Shown one piece after another: positions 42,721 to 51,429 of a stretch of 64,000 nt of DNA. Position numbers and translations under genes: made by a program. The first letter of the stretch is position 1; each line of letters opens with the position of its first letter. Below the pieces are notes generated by a model. That model was not told where the DNA came from and did not search any database. It worked only from the letters and a program-made list of their open reading frames with translations. Where the stretch lies: assembly GCA_030789695.1 (NCBI GenBank), contig CM061130.1, positions 11,771,860-11,835,859 on the forward strand. The letters are read 5' to 3'. This DNA is from Scilla litardierei (Eukaryota; Streptophyta; Magnoliopsida; Asparagales; Asparagaceae).

Positions 42721-44925
42721 CTAGGAAGGTGGTGCTGCGCCGCCTCCGTCCTGAGGCGGAGGTGGTGGTGGTGGTGGTGTAGGCTGCTGAGCTGGGGTGG
42801 GCGTGGAAGTGGAAGCAGGTCTAGTGTGTGTGGAAGTGTGTGTGGGAACCTGCTGGGTGGGTGGGGGTACGCGCGGAAGACGCTCTAAGATCTGTGTCAG
42901 GCAGTAGTGGATATGAGGGATCAGGTCAAAGCGTCCAGCCATCGTAGAGACGGTGGAGGACAGGGTCCTAAGGTCACCTCTAAGACCACTCACCGCCAAC
43001 TCAAGAGCACGTATGCTCTGCAGTACAGTGTCGGGCGGGGGTGGTGCAGAGGGACGCACCGGTCTAGGCTGCGCAGGGCGGGGCTGGCGTACGCGAGTGG
43101 AGTATGTAACGGGCTCAGCAGGGAAGGGGACAAAAGGTGCCGCGCCAGCAAATGTGGGCCTGGCCTCAGTGTGAGGCCGGGACACCGGCTGGTGAGAAGT
43201 AGAGGCAGCGGCAGCAAAGGAAGCGTGCAAAAGTGGCTGCGAGGCGGCTAGAGAGGTCAGTGGCCCAGAAGTGTGGACAGACGCCACGACGCTCTCGGAG
43301 AATACGGCGGTTGTGGAGACAGAGGACTCTACCGCTGGGGCGGAACTGTGTGGACCAAAAGGCGCAATCCCAGCGGAGATCATGCTAGCCATGGTCTCCA
43401 CGACCGCGGCAAACGAGGGCTCTCCACTCTCGACAAAGGTCGGCGGGCGCTCGGGGAGTGCGGAGCAAAGAGGCTCCACGGACAGAGGGCCAGGGGTGGC
43501 AGCGGGAGTGGTGGGGACAGCCTCGGAAGTGGTGACAGTGGTGGAAGTGGGCTCAGTAAAAGTACTCTCGACACTGACAGAAGTGGGGACAAAAGTGTCA
43601 GGAGCAGCGGAAACGTCAGGAACAGGCTGAGGGGCCACAGGGTCGACGGGGTCGGCAGCAGGCTCGGCAGGGTGTGCAGCAGGGTCTGCGGGAGCAGCCT
43701 GGGCAGCGTGGGCAGCGTGGGCCTGCTCGGCCTCCTCGGCCTCGAGCACGTACGCAGCGGGGATGAGGACATCCATCGCTGGGAGCCAGTCAACGTGGGC
43801 CGGTGCAATCTGGGTCCGAGCTGGGCTCGGGAGAATCATGTAGTCGGCACCGAAAGGGCCGTGCAACCAGACCCAGTGACGCTCACCATGCGGACGCAGC
43901 ATCTTCATCCGGGCCATAACGTCTATCGACAAGGAAGTGGGGCCCGGTACGCGTCGCAAGTCGTCAGGTAGGTCCTCGCCGGTCATCATGGTAAGCAGGG
44001 TGATCAGACCGCCGCAGCATATCGGTGAGCGAGCGCCCACCGACACAATGATACGGTCTAAAAACCAAGCCGCAATGTCGATCACGACGGCGGGGACAAG
44101 CTCGTTTCCATCCATAGATAGAGCTCTGGGACGTGTCATCGCATAGAGCATGTAGAGCTCTGGCGTAGACATCGTGCCCGGCTCATATCTGGCCAAAAAG
44201 GTGGTCGCCATAAGGCGCTGGGCAATACGTAGGCAGGGGTGGACAATGGCCGAGGCCTTGGCCCTACTAGGGTCAAAGGCGGCGTGGTGGCCTGTAATCC
44301 GGGCCCAGAAGGCACCGGCGTCGAAGGAAGGTGGGGGGATGTGTGTAGGGCCGTAACCGCGATCGGCTCCGGGGACTACGGGCCATGAGAAGAACGCTCT
44401 CATCATATCGAGAGTGACCTGGCACTCTCGATCCATGAACCTGAATGAGCATCCCTCATCGGTCCGGGCAATCGAACTCAAAACCTCAAGTGTCGGGCGG
44501 GTGAACGTGTCCGCCGACACCTGAAGGAAGTCGCGCCAACCCACGTTGGCGTACAACGTGAGTATCCCCTCTAGTACCCCCAGGTGTCCAAGGTCAACGA
44601 GGTGTGCAAACCTGGAGGGTACGATCGAGCGCTGGGAGATACGGTCGAAGATGGCGCGGTGTGCATCGTCTCGGAACGTGATCCCGAGCGGCCCGACCAG
44701 TGGAGCCGGTGGTGGTGGCTGTGCAGCGGCGGGGAGTGGCTGTGCGGGCTGTGCGGGCTGTGGGTGCGCTGCAGGCTGTGCGGGGTGTGCGGGGCCTGCA
44801 GGCTGTGCGGGGTGTGTGGGAGAAGGCGGAGGAGAGTCCTCCACCAAGTGGGAGGGGCCGGGCTCGTCCGACCGCTTCCGCTTGGCGGAAGCTCTCGTCG
44901 ACCGCGGCCGTGTCCGGGGCGGCAT
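42721..44925 (-). CDS. C ORF2: Athila ORF / putative plant transposon protein
   Basis: 734 intact residues from ATG 44925, opening MPPRTRPRSTRASAKRKRSD with a basic nuclear-localisation-like run. A Pro/Ala/Gln-rich linker (about 30-75) is followed by a core (about 85-350) homologous to B's ORF2: N-V-G-W-x-D-F-L, T-L-E-V-L-S-S-I, R-A-K-A-S-A-I-V-H-P, A-M-T, C-C-G-G-L-I-T, and P-S-P-A-R-T. A long low-complexity Ala/Pro/Thr/Ser tail ends in poly-Pro. It has its own palindrome array and TATA box upstream (45490-45819, 45471-45480). Function unknown; likely nuclear and perhaps regulatory. An overlapping minus-strand frame across 44594-45631 is a shadow. Confidence 0.75.
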   Translation of the reverse strand: MPPRTRPRSTRASAKRKRSDEPGPSHLVEDSPPPSPTHPAQPAGPAHPAQPAAHPQPAQPAQPLPAAAQPPPPAPLVGPLGITFRDDAHRAIFDRISQRSIVPSRFAHLVDLGHLGVLEGILTLYANVGWRDFLQVSADTFTRPTLEVLSSIARTDEGCSFRFMDRECQVTLDMMRAFFSWPVVPGADRGYGPTHIPPPSFDAGAFWARITGHHAAFDPSRAKASAIVHPCLRIAQRLMATTFLARYEPGTMSTPELYMLYAMTRPRALSMDGNELVPAVVIDIAAWFLDRIIVSVGARSPICCGGLITLLTMMTGEDLPDDLRRVPGPTSLSIDVMARMKMLRPHGERHWVWLHGPFGADYMILPSPARTQIAPAHVDWLPAMDVLIPAAYVLEAEEAEQAHAAHAAQAAPADPAAHPAEPAADPVDPVAPQPVPDVSAAPDTFVPTSVSVESTFTEPTSTTVTTSEAVPTTPAATPGPLSVEPLCSALPERPPTFVESGEPSFAAVVETMASMISAGIAPFGPHSSAPAVESSVSTTAVFSESVVASVHTSGPLTSLAASQPLLHASFAAAASTSHQPVSRPHTEARPTFAGAAPFVPFPAEPVTYSTRVRQPRPAQPRPVRPSAPPPPDTVLQSIRALELAVSGLRGDLRTLSSTVSTMAGRFDLIPHIHYCLTQILERLPRVPPPTQQVPTHTSTHTRPASTSTPTPAQQPTPPPPPPPPQDGGGAAPPS

Positions 44926-45470
44926 ATCGGCCCCGAGCGCGCCGAAAAATGAAAAAAATGCGGTGCGTGTAAAAGAATGGAAAGAGTATACCCAAACACG
45001 CCGCGAGTGCTAAGCAGTGGAAGCGTGCGAAGTCCGCGCCTCCACGAAGTCCTGAGCAGCCCGTAGAAGCTCCCCTGAGCTCTCCTAAGCTCCAAAAAGC
45101 AACCTGCGCATGAAAAAGCGATATCAGCGAGTAATAATCAAAATGTATGGAGCAATAGGGGTATAATGGATAGATATAGAAATTGATTTGGGTTAGGGGG
45201 GCGTTTAGCACATGGATCCTCAAGAAATACACGAAAAGAGGAGAAAATAGTCGAAATAGGGGTACCGGAGGTGGTCGGACGGCGTGCCGCCGGCGGCGAC
45301 TCGGGCGAGGCACCGGCGTGTGCTCGGCCGGCGGTGGCGGACCGAGCGGCGGCGGGGCGAGGTCGTCCGGGCGAGTGGGTGCTGGGTGAAGTGAGATCGG
45401 GCGAGGGGAGCTGAGGGGGCGCGGGCGGATTTGGGATTTGCGATTTCGAAATCCGCGCCCCCCTCGCCAC

Positions 45471-45480
45471 TTATATATAA
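45471..45480 (-). promoter_or_regulatory. Internal TATA box before C ORF2
   Basis: TTATATATAA on the minus strand, about 10 bp downstream of the internal array and about 545 bp upstream of the ORF2 ATG. Confidence 0.6.
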
Positions 45481-45489
45481 AAGAGTTAC

Positions 45490-45819
45490 GACTCGGCCGA
45501 GTGACGTGCTCACTCGGCCGAGCGAGGCAAATAAAAATTTTCTCCCCGATATCGCTTCGGCTGAGTGGCTTTGCCAGCCTCGGCCGAGTGGAGTAAGTCC
45601 ATTCGGCCGAGTGACTCAAGCTACTCGGCATGACTCGCCCTAGGAGGGTATCCGTTTCACTCGGCCGAGTGATAATGTATACTCGGCCGAGTAGCAGTTC
45701 TAATGAAATGAGGAAAATAGACAGAGAGTTGGGTACAGTAGACTTCCCTCGTTCGTGAGCGGCTCGGCCGGACGAACTTCTGTACTCGGCCGAGTGACTA
45801 GTATGCTCGGCCGAGTGAG
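45490..45819 (-). promoter_or_regulatory. Internal CTCGGCCGAG palindrome array of C
   Basis: About ten CTCGGCCGAG sites in the gag-ORF2 spacer, including ACTCGGCCGAGTGACGTGCTC and ACTCGGCCGAGTGACTAG. Same motif as C's LTR but different surrounding sequence. The spacer rightwards to 46145 shows nothing else. Confidence 0.8.
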
Positions 45820-46145
45820 CCTTGTTTTCTGCTGTTTGTCTTCGTTTGGGCTCTAAACTCCGTCTTTCTTCCTCCAGTCGATTTCATCCTCCTCCTAAGC
45901 GTCGAACGCCTTCTTGGGGCGCTCCTCGTCGTCTCGTTCATCCTCCTCATGATGGATCTACCTATCTCCTCTCCTGTCGAGAAAAATAGGACCCGTTATC
46001 ACAAAATTTTTGGGCGAACGACTCGAAACACTAAAAATTTCTAAAACGAAAATAAAGAAAAAGTAAAAATAAAGCAAAAACCGTCGGGTTGCCTCCTGAC
46101 AAGCGCTCGTTTAAGGTCGTGAGCTCGACCCCCTATAATTTTCAA

Positions 46146-48920
46146 TCAATGCGGGATGTTTGGTGCATACGGGATGCACCCGTCAAACTTTCCGGGGAGC
46201 GCGCTTGGATTTGGACGTGGCGGCGGCGCGTTCTCCCACGGTGGTCTCTCGTCTCGAATAGTGTTGGGGGGAGGCTCCCCCAAGCTAGCGTTTGCTCCGG
46301 TCAACGGCTTAACCGGTGATGCCGGTCTCCGTGCCGGCGGAGCTTTCTTTGAAGACTTTAATTTCGAGAGCTTGCAGAGCTCTCGAATCCTTGCGACGTC
46401 AGCGTCGCCTTCATCTTCATGAGCGGAGAAGTCGGGGGAATCGTCTTCATTCTTTTCATCTTGGCCTAAATCCGGGCCTTCTTCAAATTCTTCATCAAAA
46501 AGGGCGCCAATTGAGTGAGGAATCGCCTCTTCTATCACCTCGTCAAGGAGGTCCATGTAGTCGAGTTCCTCGTGATAAGGCATATGCTTCATAGCCTTAG
46601 GAATATGGAGCTCCACCTCGATGTTTCCGACATTTAAGGTTAAGGTACCATCGCGCACGTCGACGATGACTCTGGCGGTGGCGAGGAATGGGCATCCAAG
46701 TATCAATGACGTGTCTCCCTCCTCCTTAACGTCCATGATCACAAAGTCACATGGCAAGCATATTCCTCCCGGGACTTGTAGCGGTATGTCTTCGGCGATC
46801 CCCACCGGCCTTGTTATCCGTCCATCGGCTAATTGAATGCGCATGTCGGTGGGTTTCAACTTTGTCCCGGTGTTTAGCTTTAAGAACATGGAGAGGGGCA
46901 TGAGGCTCACACTAGCCCCAAGATCGACCAACGCCTTTTGAAGAGGGACGCCGCCCAAGGTGCAAGGAATCCGAAAACTCCCCGGATCTTTGAATTTTGC
47001 CGGCTCCTTCTCTCTCTTGGTGAACCAAGAGCCCTCCTCGGCTAGCATGATCTTCTCCTTCCTTTTCCTCCCCGAAATCAAGTCCTTCAAAAATTTAGCA
47101 TACGTGGGGATCTCGACGATGGCGTCAAGGAAGGGGATGTTAAGGCTAACTCCTCTTAGGTACTCGAGAAATTTTGCTAGCCTCTTCTCCATTTTCGCTC
47201 TAGCGAGCCTTTGGGGGAATGGGACCGGTGGCATGAAGCGCCTCTCCTCAATTAATCGCTCCGCCCTAGATTTCTCCTTGTCTTGTGGCTCCTTCTCCTT
47301 TTCAATCTCAACTATCGGCTCAATCGGCTCCAAGCTTTCATCCACGGCCTCCTCAATAGGAATCATGGCGGGGGTGGTGTCCTTCCCGCCTCTAGTAGTA
47401 ACGGCAACTACGGCATTGATGTGGCCCGTGTTGCCCCGTGGGTTTTGCTCCGGTTGCGCCGGCAATCTTTGAGTGTTCCGATTGAGCAACGCCAATTGCT
47501 CCGATATTTGAGCCACTACGGTGTTAAGAGAGTCTTGCCCCGCCTTCAAAGTAGCATTCACCTTATTTTGCTCGACCATGAACGCCTCCACTCTAGTTTC
47601 GAAGTCGGATCGTTGTGGAGCTTGTGGAGGGTTTTGATTTTGATTCCTCCACCCTTGGTTGTATCCGGGAGGCCTATATGGTGGAACTTGTTGCTTCGGT
47701 TGAAAGTTTTGTTGTGGAGGCCCCCTCGGTGGATAGTATTGTTGTTGGGGCGGTGGTGGTCGAGCTTGTTGAGTTGGTGGTTGTGGCGGGTTCAAAGCTC
47801 CTTCATTGTTGGCGTAGGAGAATCCCGGATGATTTCTTGCGGCCGGATTGGACCAATACCCTTGGTTCCCCGCAACATATAGTATTTGCTCCAAGGATCC
47901 TTCTCCTTGCTCTCCTCCCGCGTACATGGCTTGAGATTGGTCTTGCCAATCACACATTTGGTTGGTCGGCGCGGAGGTGGAAGGTGCTCCTTGGGGCTCC
48001 GTGATGAACTTCTCCAATCTCTCCACCACCTTGTGGAGAGAATCAAATTTGCTCGTGAGCTCCGCTACGGCCTTCGCCTCGTAGATGCTAGTTGGCTTTA
48101 AGGAGGATGTGGAGTGTCCTCGCTCATCGCCCCATTGTTGGTTATTTGAGGCCATCTCCTCAATTAGGGCCGTAGCTTCTTCGGGAGTCTTTGATAAGAT
48201 CGCACCATTCGCCGCGGCATCAATAATTTGTTTGGTCCCCGGTTGGAGACCGTTGTAGAAGCTATGAACTAGCTCCCAATCCTCTATACTGTGGTGCGGG
48301 CATTGATGCTGCAAATCCTTAAAACGCTCCCATGCTTCATAGAGCGTCTCCTGTGGTCCTTGCTTGAAGTACATGAGAGCGCTCCGGATCTTCACCGTCT
48401 TGGATGGCGGATAGAATTTATCAATAAATGCACTCGCCAACTCGTCCCAAGTGGTGAAGACTCCGTCAGCCTGCGTCCTCAACCAATAGAGTGCTTTGTC
48501 CTTAAGCGTGAAGGGGAAGAGACGCAATCTGATAGCATCGTTGGAGACCCCCGGCATCTGGAATGTGGCGCACTTCGACAAGAATAGTTGGATGTGGTAG
48601 TGGGGGTTCTCATGTGCGTTCCCATGAAATGGGTCTTGTTGCATCAAAACCACCAATCCAGTCTTTAGCTCGAAGTTCTTGTCAGCCGCCAACCCCGGCA
48701 TGGCAATGGATGAGGTGGTAGAAGAAGTCTTAGGCCGAAGCCTATCGCGAATAGAAATTATCCTCGCCATCCTTGCCGCCAATTCTTCAGGAGTTTCCGG
48801 GTTGGTCATATACCTCCCTTCCGGATCTTGTCTCTTTTCCGCTCTAAGTCTCCGCGCGGTACGTTCGATCTCGGGATCAAATAATAAGTCTTCTGGGTCT
48901 GCAGTAGATCTCGTGTTCAT
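46146..48920 (-). CDS. C gag-protease polyprotein
   Basis: 924 residues from ATG 48920 (MNTRSTADPEDLLFDPEIER). The gag core (about 75-250) has W-L-R-T-Q, F-I-D-K-F-Y-P-P and F-Y-N-G-L. A Gln/Pro-rich segment (about 370-440) follows, then an aspartic-protease-like domain with V-D-L-G-A-S at about residue 664 and L-I-L-G-C-P-F about 80 residues later. Cys replaces the usual Arg in that last motif. The C-terminus is acidic then Pro-rich. Alignable with B's gag along the whole length. No RT follows. It lies about 150 bp from the primer-binding site, so it is the first ORF of the genomic RNA. Confidence 0.85.
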   Translation of the reverse strand: MNTRSTADPEDLLFDPEIERTARRLRAEKRQDPEGRYMTNPETPEELAARMARIISIRDRLRPKTSSTTSSIAMPGLAADKNFELKTGLVVLMQQDPFHGNAHENPHYHIQLFLSKCATFQMPGVSNDAIRLRLFPFTLKDKALYWLRTQADGVFTTWDELASAFIDKFYPPSKTVKIRSALMYFKQGPQETLYEAWERFKDLQHQCPHHSIEDWELVHSFYNGLQPGTKQIIDAAANGAILSKTPEEATALIEEMASNNQQWGDERGHSTSSLKPTSIYEAKAVAELTSKFDSLHKVVERLEKFITEPQGAPSTSAPTNQMCDWQDQSQAMYAGGEQGEGSLEQILYVAGNQGYWSNPAARNHPGFSYANNEGALNPPQPPTQQARPPPPQQQYYPPRGPPQQNFQPKQQVPPYRPPGYNQGWRNQNQNPPQAPQRSDFETRVEAFMVEQNKVNATLKAGQDSLNTVVAQISEQLALLNRNTQRLPAQPEQNPRGNTGHINAVVAVTTRGGKDTTPAMIPIEEAVDESLEPIEPIVEIEKEKEPQDKEKSRAERLIEERRFMPPVPFPQRLARAKMEKRLAKFLEYLRGVSLNIPFLDAIVEIPTYAKFLKDLISGRKRKEKIMLAEEGSWFTKREKEPAKFKDPGSFRIPCTLGGVPLQKALVDLGASVSLMPLSMFLKLNTGTKLKPTDMRIQLADGRITRPVGIAEDIPLQVPGGICLPCDFVIMDVKEEGDTSLILGCPFLATARVIVDVRDGTLTLNVGNIEVELHIPKAMKHMPYHEELDYMDLLDEVIEEAIPHSIGALFDEEFEEGPDLGQDEKNEDDSPDFSAHEDEGDADVARIRELCKLSKLKSSKKAPPARRPASPVKPLTGANASLGEPPPNTIRDERPPWENAPPPRPNPSALPGKFDGCIPYAPNIPH

Positions 48921-49068
48921 GCACAGGGGAAACAGAGTTTCAAAGAGATGATTAGTACCGTGGAAGGGTTAGGTAAGAATAGTAAAGGAAATAATAATGG
49001 TAACAATAAAAAAATAAAAAATAAAAGAAAGAAGTAGCTAGGGTGAAAAAGAATCAAACGCAATCGCC

Positions 49069-49086
49069 TCCCCGGCAACGGCGCCA
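49069..49086 (-). other. Primer-binding site of C
   Basis: Minus strand TGGCGCCGTTGCCGGGGA, six bases after the 5' LTR: the Athila-type primer site, one base different from B's. Confidence 0.85.
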
Positions 49087-49453
49087 AAAACTTGATCGCT
49101 CCGGGACGTACACCCAAAGAACGGTTGTAGTTTTACCGCAAGCGCACGGTATAGCGGCGAGCGGGTATCGAACACAGGGAGGACGAATGACCGTGCTTGC
49201 TCCTAATCAACCTGGCTATTTAAGAATAGAGAGAATTGCCTGGGGCGATCCTGTCACAATCGTCAGACAAATGTGCGAAGTATCAAATCAAATAAAGAAC
49301 GTCTAGGGAATGGGGAATCCCCGCTACTCACCGTATTTCATAAATGTGGTTCGTCGGTATCAAAATTGCTAGAATGAGAATTTGGATGAACTAGTTGCAA
49401 CTAAATGTGGAACCAAGCTCACGCTCTCGCGCTGTTGCCGGTCTATAGCTGTC

Positions 49454-49752
49454 CTAGGGTCGGGTCCAATCTCTTGCAAACCCTAGCCTAGGAAAGCTAG
49501 CATTAGGATCAACGTCATCGTCCAATTGCGCACCGAGCCCAATCTCTTACAAACTCGGTCCACAATCTAAATTAGGATAGTTCCTACCCGTCCAATCTCT
49601 TGCAAACGGGTATCGGCACGGAATTGCAACCGGAGATCCTAGTATCGGTCTAATCTCTTGCAAACCGATACTTCGAAAATCCGACTCCAACCCAATTCGG
49701 ATTTCTAGGGCTTCCTGTCAAATTGGGATCCAATCTCTTGCAAATCCCAATT
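49454..49752 (-). repeat. Hairpin family with invariant loop, 5' LTR copy of C
   Basis: Second copy of the five-hairpin region, in the LTR that is transcribed as the RNA leader. Stems are unchanged; hairpin 2 has one loop substitution (G to A). See 39317-39615. Confidence 0.85.
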
Positions 49753-49963
49753 GATATGAATACCTAGCTATCTGTAGTAATTCGATCCCAATCTAATCCC
49801 TAATAATTGATTCTAGCACAATTTCTACCAATTTATCACAAATACAAAATTGGGCTTGTAGGGTTCATCCCCACGCCCCAAGACGTGGAGACTACTCACA
49901 AATCATAGCAATAACACAAAAATAATCAATGAAATAGGCAATGGAATTCATCACAACAATGAT

Positions 49964-50472
49964 CAGTGTTCTAAAAATCGGCCTGGGCGGCCGCCTAGGC
50001 GGCGCCTAGGCGCTAGGCGGCCAGTAAACGCCCCGATTATGGCCTGGGCGGTCAATCTGGGCGGTTTTGGGATTAATCGGCCGCCTAAGCGTTCTGGGCG
50101 GTGTCTGGGCGCTCTGGGCGGTTCCTAGGCGGTTCCTGGGCGGTTCCTAGGCGGTTTCTGGGCGTTTCTGGGCGTTTTTGGTAAATGGCTTAATTGCACA
50201 AGAGTATCTTTTAAATTTTATTTTGTTGCACACAAATACTCTAAAGTAGGTAAACTGGATTTGATTTAGTATTTATTAAATATTTGATGTATTTTAAATA
50301 ATATATATATATTTATATATAAACATAAATATATTATATTAAAATAATTAAAATAATTAAAAACTGCAAATCCGCCTAGGCCGATTAATCCCCGATTAAT
50401 CCCCGATTAATGCTCTGGGCGCTAGGCGCTAGCAATCCGAACACCTAGCGCCTAGCGTTTTTTACAACCTTG
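49964..50472. mobile_element. Non-autonomous hAT element in C's right LTR
   Basis: Perfect 8-bp target duplication ACAATGAT (49956-49963, 50473-50480), hAT size. Terminal inverted repeats CAGTGTTCTAAAAATCGG and CAAGGTTGTAAAAAACGC (13 of 18 identical) start with CA. Subterminal regions are packed with CCTAGGCGG/CTGGGCGG repeats (49980-50180) and GATTAATCC plus CTAGGCGCTAG repeats (50375-50460); the middle is AT-rich with no ORF. The left LTR gives the empty site. Confidence 0.9.
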
Positions 50473-51429
50473 ACAATGATATAAACAATAAAAATAGAGT
50501 TTTTTGGGGAAGAGATATGCAAACCAATGTAGTTCTTCAATTAATCCAACAAAAATCCAAGTTTTTCCTCTTCTCCAATCACAAATAATAAAGCTAAAAA
50601 GTAATCTCAAAAAGCTGCAAAAAATCTAAGAGATGGCTCTCAAAACTAGGGTAAAAACAGGGCTTAAATAGCCCCAAAAATCGTCCAAAAATCCTGACCA
50701 AAACGCCCCTGCACAGCCTGTTTTCCGCAAATTTCGCTACAGGCAGCGCATCGCACTCGGCCGAGTGACAAAAGTCGCTCGGCCGAGTGAAAACCCTGTA
50801 ATTTTCCAGTAAGTCGGGGCTTTCAGGGGTCTTCAGTTCGGAGGCGGCTCGGCCGAGTGAGTTGTCGTCACTCGGCCGATGGCTTCACTGCACTCGGGCG
50901 GACGTGGTTTGCCACTCGGCCGAGTGGGTCTTCTGAAGCTCAGGTGGCCGAAAAACAAAAACTTCGATATTTTGGAGGGGCTTCGTCTGGGCGCCACTCG
51001 GGCGGACGTGGTATCGTCACTCGGCCGATGTGGACTCCGACGCTCGGCCGAGTACACATGGAAATCGTGTCTGAATGGGTCGGCCGAGCAGTGTCTCGCT
51101 GGTCGGCCGAGTGGCTCCTCCACTCGGCCGAGTGGGACACAAAAGATGCCCAATCTGATTGTTTTGGCCTCCTCGTCGCTCCTGCGACGTCCATTCTTCT
51201 TCCGCTCCTCTCCAACAGCAAAATATCCCTCGGGGAGGTCGTCGGTGGCCGTCTAGAGTAAGCGCGTCTCGAGATCACTCCAAATCGCGCCAAATCACCT
51301 GAAATGCGACAAAAACAACAAATCGTGAAAAGCATCGCAATATCGTCGATATATCGTGAAAAACATGATTTGGGCGATCTAAATGGCATGCGAATACACG
51401 GAAAAAAGGTGTAAAATGAGGAGTGATCA

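Larger units (their letters stand above)
38956..51429 (-). mobile_element. Element C: non-autonomous Athila-like Ty3 retrotransposon in F's pol
   Basis: Perfect 5-bp target duplication GCAGG (38951-38955, 51430-51434). LTRs are 38956-40776 (1821 bp) and 49093-51429 (2337 bp, including a 509-bp hAT insertion plus 8-bp duplication), TGATCGC...GTGATCA. About nine LTR differences by eye indicate a recent insertion. The minus-strand order is LTR, PBS, gag-protease (48920-46146), spacer with palindrome array and TATA, ORF2 (44925-42721), tail with polypurine tracts, LTR. No pol. Same plan as B but a different family: LTRs and palindromes differ. Confidence 0.92.
49093..51429 (-). repeat. 5' LTR of C (right copy), with hAT insertion
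   Basis: Equals the left LTR plus 509 bp of hAT DNA and its 8-bp duplication. The hairpin family lies at 49454-49752, with one loop altered (CTTACAA). TATA 50663-50672; array about 50754-51136. The hAT insertion separates TATA box from hairpins in the transcribed leader. Confidence 0.9.

Noticed and set aside
44594..45631. 345-codon minus-strand frame across the ORF2 start and spacer of C
   Set aside because: Overlaps ORF2 in another frame and runs through the palindrome array and TATA box; a shadow of GC-rich sequence.
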